Assembly (NCBI GenBank): GCA_902805675.1
Contig: CADCTA010000046.1
Location: 43,719 to 107,718, forward strand
DNA from: an uncultured Chthoniobacterales bacterium
Lineage (GTDB): Bacteria > Verrucomicrobiota > Verrucomicrobiia > Chthoniobacterales > UBA10450
Direction of reading: 5' to 3'
Length of the DNA stretch: 64,000 nucleotides
Part shown: positions 30,549 to 40,600 of the stretch, one piece after another
How positions within the stretch are numbered: the first letter of the stretch is position 1
Layout: each line of letters opens with the position of its first letter
Translations under genes and position numbers: made by a program
Notes under the pieces: model-generated
What the model saw: the letters and a program-made list of their open reading frames with translations, nothing else
Database searches by the model: none
Told to the model about the DNA's origin: nothing

Positions 30549-32909
30549 TTACAGCTTCTGCGCGACCTGCTCGAGGTTGTAGCACTCGATGATATCGCCC
30601 ACTTGGTATTCGTTGAAGTCGCCGAGCTTGATACCGCACTCGAGTCCCACGCGCACTTCCTTCACGTCGTCTTGGAACCGGCGCAGCGTGGAGAGTCCGC
30701 CATCGTAAACCGGCTGGCGGCGGCGCAAGACGCGCGCACGCGAGGTGCGGCCGATGCGGCCGTCGGTGACGAGACAACCCGCCACGATGCCGCGGCTGAG
30801 CTTGAACACCTGCTTGACCTCGGCGTGGCCGATGACGGTCTCGCGATGCTCCGGATCGAGCAGGCCGGCCATCGACTCTTTGATCTGGTCGATGAGCTCG
30901 TAAATGATGCTGTAGAGCTTCACCTGCACGCCTTCGCGCTTGGCGGCGTTCACCGCGTTGGCTTCCACTTTGATGTTGAAGCCAATCACGACGGTGTTCG
31001 ACGCGCTCGCGAGAAGGATGTCGTTCTCGGATATCGGGCCGACGCCGGAGTGGATGATGTCGAGCTCGACTTTTTTGCTGACGATCTGGCTGAGAGCAGT
31101 CTGAAGCGCCTCGAGGGTGCCCTGAGCGTCGCACTTGAGCACGATGCGGAGGTTCTTCTTCCCGTCCGCAGCTGTGAGCAAGGTCTCGAGCGTGGCGCGT
31201 TGCGGCGCGCTCAATTTATCGGCGCGCTTGGCGACCTGACGCTCTTCGCTCAGCACCTTCGCGTCGCGCTCTGATTCCATGACCAGGAATTCATCGCCCG
31301 CTTGCGGCAATCCCATAAAGCCGAGCACCTTCACCGGCGTAGATGGTCCAGCGGACTTGAGCGGCTTACCGCGGTCGTCCATGAGGGACTTCACCTTGCC
31401 GCCGAAGTCGCCGCAGATGAAGGGATCACCGATCTTCAGCGTGCCCATTTGGACGATGACCGTCGCAGTCGGCCCTCGGCCGGCTTCCACCTGCGCTTCG
31501 ATGACTGTGCCGCGCGGCACAGCCGTGGGCGAGGCTTTCAATTCCATCACCTCAGCCTGCAGCGTCATCATCTCGAGCAGATGGTCGATGCCCGTGCCTT
31601 TCGTGGCGGACACCGGGCAGACGATGGTATCACCGCCCCAGTCTTCCGGACTCAGTTCGCGCTCCTGCAGCTGCTTCTTGACGCGGTCGATGTTCGCACC
31701 CGGCAAATCGATCTTGTTGATCGCGACGAGGATCTTCACGTGCGGCGCTGCTTTCGCGTGATTGATCGCTTCGATCGTCTGCGGCATCAGGCCGTCATCA
31801 GCCGCCACCACGAGCACGACGATGTCGGTGACGTGAGCACCGCGCGCACGCATCGCGGTGAAAGCCGCGTGACCAGGTGTGTCGAGGAAAGTGATGCGCT
31901 GGCCTTTGTGGTCAACGGTGTATGCGCCGATGTGCTGCGTGATGCCGCCAGCCTCGCCGGCCGCGACACGGGTCTTGCGGATCGCGTCCATCAACGACGT
32001 TTTGCCGTGATCGACGTGGCCCATGAAAGTGATAATCGGGCCGCGGATCTTGAGCTCTTCCTCCTTCTCGATAACGGGAGGCGGGGGCGCGACGATGACC
32101 TGCTCAACTTTGTGAACGCCGGCGCCTTTTTCACGCCGCTCCATCTCGAAAACGAAGCCGTGCGCTTCACAGATCTTCGCCGCGACGTCGGGCTCGACGG
32201 TCTGGTTCTGGTTCGCGAAGACGTTCAGCTCCATCAGCTGCTTGATGACCTGGAATGGCTTCAAGCCTAGCTCAGCCGCGAGGTGCTTGACGATGATCGG
32301 CGGCTTGATGTGAACGATCTTCTGCGGCTCCGCGTCGGTCGCTTCTTCTGCGGTAGGAGCAGGCGCAGGCGCAACAACGGCTTCCACCGGTGTGGCAGGC
32401 GGAACGGGTGCGGGAGTCGCTGCAGGAGCTGGCGCCGGCGTACGCGGAGCCGGCGCCGAAATCAGGTCGACGACGACTGGCGGCGGCGCCTTGGCTTCAA
32501 CGACGGCGGGCTCTGGCGCAACGGGCTTCGGAGCTGGCGGCGGCGGCGCGGGAGCGACGATGCGCGAAATCGGCGGGAGGATCGACTTCGTCGTCCGCAC
32601 TTCGCCTTCCGGCCGCCTGGCGCGAGGCTTCTTCTCGTCGATCAATGAAACCGTCTCGGCGCGCGGCTTCGGTGGAGCGGGTGGCGGAGTGGCAGCTGCT
32701 GCTGCGGCGGCAGCCTGCGCGGCGGCGCGAGAACGAGCGGCTGGCGTGGTCGCAGTGGGGGTCGGCGCCGCGCCGGTGTCGATCTTGGTGGTTTTTACCG
32801 CCTTGCTTGCGGGAGCCTCAGTCGAAGCGGCAGACTTGACCGGCGGCTTCCGCGCGGCAGGCGCGGACTTGCGGGCTGCGGTCTTCGTCGATGTCGTTCG
32901 GGTGGGCAT
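30549..32909 (-). CDS. infB: Translation initiation factor IF-2
   Basis: A 786-residue GTPase that places initiator tRNA on the 30S subunit. Residues 1-210 are a low-complexity Ala/Pro/Lys linker. An IF2-N-type helical module follows (KHLAAELGLKPFQVIKQLME). The G domain shows G1 GHVDHGKTSLMDAI, G3 DTPGHAAFTAMR and G4 NKIDLPGA. Domains II-IV close with the initiator-tRNA-binding C-terminus (VGLECGIKLGDFNEYQVGD). The start is the ATG at 32909, 36 bp after nusA. The N-terminal linker is strongly biased in composition. Confidence 0.96.
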   Translation of the reverse strand: MPTRTTSTKTAARKSAPAARKPPVKSAASTEAPASKAVKTTKIDTGAAPTPTATTPAARSRAAAQAAAAAAAATPPPAPPKPRAETVSLIDEKKPRARRPEGEVRTTKSILPPISRIVAPAPPPPAPKPVAPEPAVVEAKAPPPVVVDLISAPAPRTPAPAPAATPAPVPPATPVEAVVAPAPAPTAEEATDAEPQKIVHIKPPIIVKHLAAELGLKPFQVIKQLMELNVFANQNQTVEPDVAAKICEAHGFVFEMERREKGAGVHKVEQVIVAPPPPVIEKEEELKIRGPIITFMGHVDHGKTSLMDAIRKTRVAAGEAGGITQHIGAYTVDHKGQRITFLDTPGHAAFTAMRARGAHVTDIVVLVVAADDGLMPQTIEAINHAKAAPHVKILVAINKIDLPGANIDRVKKQLQERELSPEDWGGDTIVCPVSATKGTGIDHLLEMMTLQAEVMELKASPTAVPRGTVIEAQVEAGRGPTATVIVQMGTLKIGDPFICGDFGGKVKSLMDDRGKPLKSAGPSTPVKVLGFMGLPQAGDEFLVMESERDAKVLSEERQVAKRADKLSAPQRATLETLLTAADGKKNLRIVLKCDAQGTLEALQTALSQIVSKKVELDIIHSGVGPISENDILLASASNTVVIGFNIKVEANAVNAAKREGVQVKLYSIIYELIDQIKESMAGLLDPEHRETVIGHAEVKQVFKLSRGIVAGCLVTDGRIGRTSRARVLRRRQPVYDGGLSTLRRFQDDVKEVRVGLECGIKLGDFNEYQVGDIIECYNLEQVAQKL

Positions 32910-32945
32910 TTTGGGGAAAGTTTTTCATGGCTCGAGGGCAGCCAC

Positions 32946-34196
32946 TTAAGATGCGGTTGCTTCTCGAGGGACCGCGGCGTGAATCTCTTGCGCCTTGGCT
33001 TCGTCGATGCCGAGAATGTCGACCAGGTCAGACACATCGGCATCGCGCAATCCTTCGAGGTTAGTAAATCCGGATTTCACAAGCGTCATCGCCTGCTCCT
33101 GATCGATCGGCAACGCGCCCGCGAGACTCTGGGCGGCTTGCGCGACCTTATGCTCGACCGCGTTCATGGCCGAGGTGTCCTTGTCGATGTTGATCTCCCA
33201 ACCGGTGAGGCGGGAGGTCAGGCGGGCGTTCTGGCCTTTTTTGCCGATAGCGAGCGAGAGCTGGTCTTCGTCGACCGAGATCTGCACGCTCTTCCGCTCC
33301 GGGTCGAACACGAGGTTCTTCACCTTCGCAGGTTTCAAAGCTTCGAGGACGTAGTCCTTCGGGTCTGAGCTCCAACGGATGATGTCGACCTTCTCGTTGT
33401 TGAGCTCGCGGACGATGTTCTTTACGCGGGAGCCGCGCATCCCGACGCAGGCGCCGACCGGGTCGACTTTGTCGTTCGCGCTCGTGACGGCGATCTTCGT
33501 GCGATAGCCGGCTTCGCGGGCAATGCCGCGGATTTCCACAGTGCCATCGGCAATCTCGCTGACTTCCAGCTCGAAGAGACGCCGCACAAAATTAGGATGG
33601 CTGCGCGAAACAATGATCTCGGGGCCGCGGATGCCGTTTTCAACGGCAACGACGTAGGCGCGAAGGCGATCGCCGACATTGTAGTCTTCAACCACGACAC
33701 GCTCGCGCTGCGGCATGATGGCTTCGAATTTGCCGAGATCGAGAATCACGTCGGAGCGATCGAAGCGGCGCACCGTGCCGCTCACGATTTCGCCCGCGCG
33801 ATCCTTGAACTCCTCGTAAATCATCTCCTTCTCGACCTGGCGGATGCGCTGCATCATCGCCTGCTTGGCGGTCTGGGCGGCGATGCGGCCGAAGTTGCGC
33901 GGCGTCACTTCCACTTCGACGGCGTCGCCGAGCTGCGCGTCGGCTTTGATGTCGCGCGCCTTGTTAATGGAGATTTCGTCAGCCGGATTGGTGACCTTCT
34001 CGACCACGAGCGGATTGGCGAGCGCGCGGATTTCGCCGGTCTTCGGATTGATGTCGATGCGCAGGTCGCGTGACATGCTCACGCTCTTCTTGGAGGCCGA
34101 GAGCAGTGCGTTCGACACCGCCTCGATCAGGATCTCGCGTTTGATTCCGCGCTCCCGCTCGAGGTAATCCAGCATGGCAATAAACTCGGCGTTCAT
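32946..34196 (-). CDS. nusA: Transcription termination/antitermination protein NusA
   Basis: A 416-residue RNA polymerase accessory factor. It starts MNAEFIAMLDYLERERGIKR (polymerase-binding domain), followed by the S1 domain (AGEIVSGTVRRFDRSDVILD) and two KH domains (VGACVGMRGSRVKNIVREL; LAIGKKGQNARLTSRL). The C-terminus has one helix-hairpin-helix-like repeat (KSGFTNLEGLRDADVSDLVD) rather than the two acidic repeats of E. coli. The ATG at 34196 fits the family; an upstream GTG at 34244 extends the ORF only. First gene of the operon here; rimP, its usual upstream partner, is absent and a divergent gene follows. Confidence 0.96.
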   Translation of the reverse strand: MNAEFIAMLDYLERERGIKREILIEAVSNALLSASKKSVSMSRDLRIDINPKTGEIRALANPLVVEKVTNPADEISINKARDIKADAQLGDAVEVEVTPRNFGRIAAQTAKQAMMQRIRQVEKEMIYEEFKDRAGEIVSGTVRRFDRSDVILDLGKFEAIMPQRERVVVEDYNVGDRLRAYVVAVENGIRGPEIIVSRSHPNFVRRLFELEVSEIADGTVEIRGIAREAGYRTKIAVTSANDKVDPVGACVGMRGSRVKNIVRELNNEKVDIIRWSSDPKDYVLEALKPAKVKNLVFDPERKSVQISVDEDQLSLAIGKKGQNARLTSRLTGWEINIDKDTSAMNAVEHKVAQAAQSLAGALPIDQEQAMTLVKSGFTNLEGLRDADVSDLVDILGIDEAKAQEIHAAVPREATAS

Positions 34197-34418
34197 AAAA
34201 GCATCGAGCCCGCAGACGAAAAAGAGTGGGACACCAGCTCCCACTCCAATCCACCGCGGACTAGGCCGCCAAAGTATGTTCGGGAAGCCGCTCCGTCAAG
34301 TGCGCTGATACGCGCCGCAGTGAAACGTTGGACGCGTAGAACCTTCGCTCACGCGCCGCGGGACGCGAGCTGCAGACTCGGTGTTGGACGTGCCGCGTCT
34401 GACGTTCGACGTTCGCCC

Positions 34419-35840
34419 GTGTCGCGCGTCCCTCCATGGCTCATCGTGCTCGCGGTCTGGGCCGCGATCTATCTGCCCGGCCTCGGCTCGCTCGAAATCA
34501 AAGGCGAGGAAGGGCGCCGCATCCTCCCGGCGGTCACGATGCTCGAAACCGGCAACTACATCGTGCCGTACGTCGGCGGCGAGCCATACCTGCGCAAGCC
34601 GCCGCTGATCAATTGGGTGGTCGCGGGTTCGTTCAAGGTCTTCGGGGCGCGCAACGAATGGGCGGCGCGGTTACCTTCGGTGCTATGCGTGCTCGCGGTG
34701 GCGATGACGTTCCTGTTTATCGCGCGAGGAAGTCTTGGCCCGGACGGTGCATTCTTCGCCGCCCTGATGTGGCTGACAAACTTCGGCATGATCGAGAAGG
34801 GCCGCCTGATCGAGATCGAAGCGCTCTACGTGTCGCTGTTCGGCATCGCGATGATCTGCTGGCTCAGTTTTTGGCAGCAACGCAGGTCACCCTGGCTGAC
34901 GTGGATCGTGCCTTCGATCTTCCTCGGGCTCGGTTTGCTCGCGAAGGGTCCGCTGCACCTTCTGTTCTTCTATGGGATCGTGGTGGCGGTGCTGTTCCGC
35001 GCAGGCGAGCTGCGCAGCGTGCTTCGCCCGGCACACATCGTCGGCGTGCTGGTGATGCTGGGGATCTTCGCAGCCTGGGCATTGCCGTATCTGCAGATGA
35101 CGCAGGGCGAGAACACGGGCGAGGTGTGGAGTCGCCAGTTCACCGGTCGGCTCGCCGGCGACGACTTCAAGCTCGGCAGCTGGCTCATGAACATGCCCCG
35201 CGGCCTTGCCTACGGCCTGCCTTGGGCGGTGCTGTTGCTTTTCGCGCGGAGCGCTTTTGTCGGCGCGCGCGACGGACAGCTCGCACGCGCGATCGCGGTC
35301 AGCAGCGCGGCGCTTTTCGTCGCCGTGAACTTGATTCCCGGCGGGCTGCCGCGCTACGCGATGCCGTTGCTCGTGCCTGCCATCTGGCTCATCGCGAGCA
35401 TCATCAATGCGCCTCGACTGCTTGGGCCTGCTCTCGTCGCGGCGCCGGCTGAGTGGCTGCGACGCCATGTGCCGACAGTCGCCTGCGCGATCGCCGCTGC
35501 GCTCTGTCTGTACGGCTCCGTCATCGTGCCGTTCCTTCGCGGCCGCGAGAAAGTGCGTAACATTGCGCGGCAGATCGACGCGGCCATTCCCGGTGGGCAG
35601 CGGCTCTTTGTCATCGATCCGGAGTATCAGCCATTCCTCTTTTACCTCCGCACGCCGATCACCTACGCCGCTGAAGTAGAGAAGCTGCCCGAAGGCGTGC
35701 GCTACTTCCTCGTGCAACCCAGGGATGAACAGGCCGCACGCAAGACGGCGCGCTGGCCCCAGCCGCCGCGCGAAGTCGCGCGGGTCACTGATTACCGCAA
35801 GAAAACGGTCATCGTCTTCGCGGTCGGCGAGGACGCGTAA
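34419..35840 (+). CDS. ArnT/PMT-like lipid-linked glycosyltransferase (second copy)
   Basis: A roughly 473-residue multipass membrane protein of the same superfamily as the gene at 4908. The first loop carries LPGLGSLEIKGEEGRRIL (acidic pair in the catalytic position) and YLRKPPLINWV, matching the DKPPL motif of the paralog. Ten or so hydrophobic helices and a soluble C-terminal domain follow. The track ORF begins with a GTG at 34320, but that extension includes the GACGTTCGACGTTCG repeat word. I prefer the GTG at 34419, which directly precedes the first helix. It is divergent from nusA. Confidence 0.8.
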   Translation: MSRVPPWLIVLAVWAAIYLPGLGSLEIKGEEGRRILPAVTMLETGNYIVPYVGGEPYLRKPPLINWVVAGSFKVFGARNEWAARLPSVLCVLAVAMTFLFIARGSLGPDGAFFAALMWLTNFGMIEKGRLIEIEALYVSLFGIAMICWLSFWQQRRSPWLTWIVPSIFLGLGLLAKGPLHLLFFYGIVVAVLFRAGELRSVLRPAHIVGVLVMLGIFAAWALPYLQMTQGENTGEVWSRQFTGRLAGDDFKLGSWLMNMPRGLAYGLPWAVLLLFARSAFVGARDGQLARAIAVSSAALFVAVNLIPGGLPRYAMPLLVPAIWLIASIINAPRLLGPALVAAPAEWLRRHVPTVACAIAAALCLYGSVIVPFLRGREKVRNIARQIDAAIPGGQRLFVIDPEYQPFLFYLRTPITYAAEVEKLPEGVRYFLVQPRDEQAARKTARWPQPPREVARVTDYRKKTVIVFAVGEDA

Positions 35841-35845
35841 ACGTT

Positions 35846-35875
35846 ACATCGGGGTGATTGACATCACCCCGATGT
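35846..35875. promoter_or_regulatory. Perfect 13-bp palindrome upstream of marR
   Basis: ACATCGGGGTGAT-tgac-ATCACCCCGATGT lies between the glycosyltransferase stop and the marR start. There is no following T-run, so a terminator role is doubtful. A TTGACA at 35858-35863 overlaps it and could be a -35 box, though no good -10 follows at the right distance. An operator for a dimeric regulator is possible. Confidence 0.55.
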
Positions 35876-35882
35876 GAATTAC

Positions 35883-35894
35883 TTAGCGTGCTAA
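35883..35894. promoter_or_regulatory. SlyA/MarR-type operator candidate
   Basis: TTAGCGTGCTAA is a 12-bp palindrome with 5-bp arms, ending 15 bp before the marR start codon. It matches the published SlyA/RovA consensus TTAGCAAGCTAA at 10 of 12 positions. Its place in the leader of a marR gene fits autoregulation. Confidence 0.6.
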
Positions 35895-35909
35895 CTATTC
35901 AGCTCTTGC

Positions 35910-36449
35910 ATGCAAAAAGTCGACACACAGAAGATCGGGCTCGTCCTGGTCGAGACCGCGCGCGCGTGGCGCACGAAGCTCGACCAGCGTTTGCGTCCGC
36001 TCGGCTTGAGCCAGGGCAAGTGGACGACCCTCGTGCATCTCGCGTGGGGCGGCGATAAGCTCACCCAGCGGGAATTGGCGAGCCGCATCGGCATCGAAGA
36101 GGCGACGCTCGCCGGGCTCCTCGATCGCCTCCAGACCGACCGCTGGATCGAGCGCAAAACCTCCGAGCACGATCGCCGCTGCAAGACGGTGCATCTACGG
36201 CCGCGCTCCAAGAAGGTGCTCTCAAAGATCTTCGAGGCCGCGCAGGAATTACGGCAGGAACTTATCGCCGATATTCCGGCGGCCGAACTCGAGACCTGTA
36301 TGCAGGTGCTGGCGCGGATTCGCGACAAGGCCGACGCGGCCACGCAAGAGAGAATCATCTCAAAATCGAACGGCGCGCGTAACCAGTTGAACGGCGGCGC
36401 TGTCACTACTGTCGGAGCCAGCACGCGCCGGAAGCGGAAAGAGACATGA
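35910..36449 (+). CDS. MarR/SlyA-family transcriptional regulator
   Basis: A 179-residue winged-helix repressor. The DNA-binding core is LTQRELASRIGIEEATLAGLLDRLQ followed by the wing DRWIERKTSEHDRRCKTVHL; terminal helices form the dimer. The N-terminal VETARAWRTKLDQRLRPLGL matches the SlyA-type start. The stop overlaps the adaptor start (ATGA), so regulator and pump form one operon. The likely role is to repress the RND pump until a drug or phenolic ligand binds. Confidence 0.92.
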   Translation: MQKVDTQKIGLVLVETARAWRTKLDQRLRPLGLSQGKWTTLVHLAWGGDKLTQRELASRIGIEEATLAGLLDRLQTDRWIERKTSEHDRRCKTVHLRPRSKKVLSKIFEAAQELRQELIADIPAAELETCMQVLARIRDKADAATQERIISKSNGARNQLNGGAVTTVGASTRRKRKET

Positions 36450-37594
36450 ACGAAGCACAGCAATCACGCCGGCGATTCGGCTTTGGAGCGAAAGCGACGA
36501 TGGTCGCCTTGCTCGCGCTCGTCGTGGCGTACTTCATCTTCGGGCGCGGCAAAAAGGCCGGCGGACCGCCGGAACGGGCGCCGCGTGCGGTCCTCGTCGC
36601 GAAGGTGACTACCCAGGATGTGCCGCTCTATCTCGATGAGATCGGGACCACGGCGCCTTTCGAGACCGTCGACGTGAAGCCGCAGGTTACCGGGCAGATT
36701 ATTGCGCGGGAGTTTACTGACGGTGCCGAGGTTAAAAAAGGCGATCTGCTCTTCCGCATCGACGCGCGGCCGTATGAGGCAACCCTCGCGGCGGCAAAGG
36801 CGGACGCCGCACTCGCCCAGGCGAACCTCCGCCGCATGACGGAACTCCAGGCGAAGAACGTCACCGCGTCGCAGGAGATGGATACCGCGCGCGCTAATGC
36901 GATGCGCACGGAAGCGGCGGTCGCCTCCGCGCAGGTGAACCTCGACTTCTGCAGCATTCGCGCGCCGATCGACGGTCGTATCGGCCTGCGCAACGTTGAT
37001 GTCGGCAACGTGGTCAGCCCCGGCGGGACGACGCCGCTCGTCACCATTCAAGGTTTGGATCCGATCTACACGGATTTCACGGTTGCAGAACCCGATCTGC
37101 CGCTCGTTCGGTCCTATCTCAAAAACCCGAACCTGAAAGTGATGACGGACGCGGAAGACGACAAGGTGGAGCCGCGCTCCGGCGAGATGTATTTCATCGA
37201 TAACGCGGTGCAGCCCGGCGCCGGCACGGTGAAAGTCCGCGCGGTCACGCCCAATCCTGACCGCGCTCTCTGGCCGTCGCAGTTCGTCCGCGTCCGGCTG
37301 GTCCTCGACAACTTGAAGGATGCCACGCTCGTGCCCGGCGGCGCGGTGCAGATCGGACAGAACGGACCTTACGTCTTCGTCGTGAAACCCGACTCCACGC
37401 TCGACCTGCGGCAGGTGAAGCCGGGGCAGACGCACGGTGACTTGACGGTGATCAACGAAGGCGTGCGCGCGGGCGAGATGGTTGTCGTGAGTGGTCAGCT
37501 ACAGCTTGCGCCTGGTGCGAAGGTGGTGGCGAAAGAAGCGGACGCGGCCGGTGGTGGACAAGGCCCGCCGGAGCGGACTAAAACGATCCAGTAA
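36446..37594 (+). CDS. RND efflux periplasmic adaptor subunit
   Basis: A 382-residue membrane fusion protein of the MdtA/AcrA type. One N-terminal helix (TMVALLALVVAYFIFG) anchors it. A lipoyl half-motif follows (ETVDVKPQVTGQIIAREF, GAEVKKGDLLFRIDARPYEA), then a helical hairpin (ALAQANLRRMTELQAKNVTA) and the second half (CSIRAPIDGRIGLRNVDVGN). Beta-barrel and membrane-proximal domains complete the order. It connects the inner-membrane pump to an outer-membrane channel, for which no tolC-like gene lies nearby. Confidence 0.93.
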   Translation: MNEAQQSRRRFGFGAKATMVALLALVVAYFIFGRGKKAGGPPERAPRAVLVAKVTTQDVPLYLDEIGTTAPFETVDVKPQVTGQIIAREFTDGAEVKKGDLLFRIDARPYEATLAAAKADAALAQANLRRMTELQAKNVTASQEMDTARANAMRTEAAVASAQVNLDFCSIRAPIDGRIGLRNVDVGNVVSPGGTTPLVTIQGLDPIYTDFTVAEPDLPLVRSYLKNPNLKVMTDAEDDKVEPRSGEMYFIDNAVQPGAGTVKVRAVTPNPDRALWPSQFVRVRLVLDNLKDATLVPGGAVQIGQNGPYVFVVKPDSTLDLRQVKPGQTHGDLTVINEGVRAGEMVVVSGQLQLAPGAKVVAKEADAAGGGQGPPERTKTIQ

Positions 37595-37609
37595 TCGGCG
37601 AGAACTCCA

Positions 37610-40600
37610 ATGGCGACTTCCGGAGATAGAGGCAACGAGCGCGACCACCACGACGGGGTGAGCTCAAACGGCCACGGCAATGGTGCGGACGGCGAGCTCG
37701 TGCACGGGCCGCAGGTGAAAGACGTCCGGAACACGCCGGCCGCGAAGCTGGTGCAGTTTTCGTCCGGATTGTCGCAGCCGTTTATCCAGCGACCGGTGAT
37801 GACGATGCTGCTGACGGCGTCGATCATTGTCTTCGGGATGCTCGCGTTCAAGCAGCTCTCCGTGAACGACCTCCCGGCGGTCGATTACCCGGTGATCTCG
37901 GTGAGCGTGAACTATCCCGGCGCGAACCCTGAGACAATGGCGAACACAGTCGCCACACCGCTCGAGAAACAATTCACGCAGATCCCCGGCATCACGCTGA
38001 GCACGAGCTCGAGCACCCAGGGCAGCACGAATATCACCCTCCAGTTCGACCTCTCGAAGAGTGTCGATGCGGCAGCTACCGACGTGCAGGCCGCGATCCA
38101 GCGCGCGATGGGCCAGCTGCCGCCTGATCTGCCGACACCGCCGCGTTTCGAGAAGTCGAACCCGAACGACCAGCCGGTGTTCTTCCTCGCGCTGACGAGC
38201 GACACGCTGACAGATGGCGATCTTTACAAGTACGCCACCTCGCAGGTGCAGCAGCGGATCAACATCCTGCCAGGCGTCTCGCAGGTGCAGATCTTCGGCG
38301 TGAAGGCTGCGATCCGCGTGAAGGCCGATCCGGGCGCGCTCGCCTCCCGCAACATGACGCTGGACGAGCTGTCGGCGGCGATCCGCTCCGGGACCTCGTA
38401 CGCGGGTGCCGGGCAGTTCGACGGGAAGACGAAGTCATTCGTGTTGCGGCCGAATGCGCAGATCGCGGATGCCGAAGGCTACCGCAACCTCATCATCGCG
38501 CGCGGGCAGGACAACACGCCGATTTACCTGCGCGATGTCGCCACCGTGGAAGACAGCGTACAGGACGAGCGGCTTTCCCGGCACTTCTACGCCCGCGGCT
38601 TCAATCCGCCGGCTTCCACGATCGTGATGGCCATCTCGCGTCAGGCGGGCGCGAACGCGGTGGAAGTCGCAACCTCGATCCGCGAGCTGCTCCCGCAGCT
38701 GCGCCTCGAGTTGCCAGGCTCCATCAACCTCATTCCGACTTTCGACCGCGCGAAGACGATCGAGCGCTCCGTGCACGACGTGCAGGAGACGTTGCTCATC
38801 GCGTTCGTGCTCGTCATCATCGTCATCTTCCTCTTCCTCGGCCGCGCGGCGGACACCATGATTCCGGTCGTCGCCCTGCCGCTCTCGCTGTTGATCACGT
38901 TCCTTGCGATGTGGGCGCTCGGGTTCTCGATCAACAACCTCACCCTCATGGCGCTCACGCTGGCGATCGGCTTTCTCGTCGACGACGCGATTGTCTTTCT
39001 CGAGAACGTGGTCCGCCGTGCCGAGACGGGTGAGTCGATCCTGAAAGCGACGCTTAACAGCGCGGGCGAGATTTCGTTCACCATTCTCTCGATGACGCTG
39101 TCGCTGGCGGCGGTGTTCATTCCGCTCGTCTTCATGCCAGGGTTGCTCGGCCGCATCTTCCGTGAGTTCGCGATCACGATCATCGTCGCGATCATCGCGT
39201 CGGGTATCGTCTCGCTTACGCTCACGCCGTTGATGTGCGCGCGCATGCTGCGCGAGCGCGGCCCCGGTCATCCGAAGACCTGGATGGAGCGGCTCACCGA
39301 GAAATTCTTCGATCCCATCCTGCGGTCGTATGGCCGGACGTTGAGCTGGTTCCTCGATCACGGCTGGCTTTCAATCCCGATCCTGGCAGCCTGCGCGCTC
39401 GGCCTGTGGTTTTTCTTCACGACGCTGCCGTTCACGCTGCTTCCCACCGGCGACAGCGGAACGATTCGCGGAAATTTGCTCCTCTCGGAAGGCGCTTCAC
39501 CCGAAGAACAGAAGCAGATCCAGGACAAGCTCGATCCCGTTCTCCAGGCTAATCCGGCGGTAGATAAATACTTCACCGTGGCAGGCAGCGGCCGCGGCGG
39601 CTCCGCTGGTATTTTCACCGTTCTCTTCCTGAAAGACGCGAGCGAGCGCGCACCGATCGAGCAAGTGGCGATGCAGCTCCGCCAGGAGCTCGGCAAGATC
39701 CCAGGCGTCTTCCCGACCTTGAACCCGCAGCCCGTCTTGCAGATCAACATTGGCGGCGCGGGAAGTTCCTTCGGCCGCTACAGCTACGTCATCAGCGGTA
39801 TCAATCCGGACGAGGTCTATGCCGCTGCGGAGGCTCTCGGGAACAAGCTGCGCGGCTATGAAGGATTCGCCGCCCCGCCGCGCTCAAACCTGTTCCGGAA
39901 CACGCCCAACATCGACATCGATATCGATCGTGACCGCGCCAGTCTCTATGGCGTTTCGACGGCGAAGATCCAGAACCTTCTGCGCGCGGCCTACTCGCAG
40001 AATTTCGTCTATCTCATCAAGCAGCCGGATGACCAGTACCAGGTCATTCTCGAGGTGAAGGATGCAGAGCGGTCGAACCCGGAAGACCTTCGCAACCTCT
40101 ATGTGAAACCGGACGGCGGCGACAAGCTCATCCCAGTCCGCACGCTGACGAAGTTCCAGACGAAGCTCGGCCTGCAATCGGTGAACCACCTGAACCAGTT
40201 CACCTCCGTGACATTTGGCTTCGACACCAAGCCTGATGTCGCACTGGGCGATGTCACCGAGTTCATCGAGAAAGCAGCAGCGGAAGTGCTGCCGCCGACC
40301 GTGAAAGGCGAGCTGCAAGGCGAGGGTCTGGTTCTTCAGCAGCTCTTCCAAGCACTGCCATGGCTCATCATCGCCGCGATCTTCGTTATGTACGTCATCC
40401 TCGGCATTCTGTACGAAAGCTACGTGCACCCGATCACGGTGCTCTCGACGCTCTTCCCGGCGGTCGTCGGTGGGTTGCTCACCTTGTGGCTCTTTAACTC
40501 CACCCTGTCGCTGTATTCCGTGATCGGCTTGTTCCTCCTCATGGGCATCGTGAAGAAGAACGGCATCATGATTGTCGACTTCGCTCTGCACCGCATCGAC

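Noticed and set aside
30127-31134. 335-residue minus-strand ORF inside infB/rbfA
   Set aside because: Alternate frame of infB and rbfA with extreme Arg/His/Gln bias and no recognisable motif.
35846-35875. Palindrome as a Rho-independent terminator of the glycosyltransferase gene
   Set aside because: The stem is strong but the following bases (GAATTACTT) are not a U-tract; a regulatory role is at least as likely, so it is listed as regulatory instead.
38435-39361. 308-residue ORF antisense to the RND pump
   Set aside because: Charged, repetitive antisense shadow common in GC-rich genes; the pump on the other strand is unambiguous.
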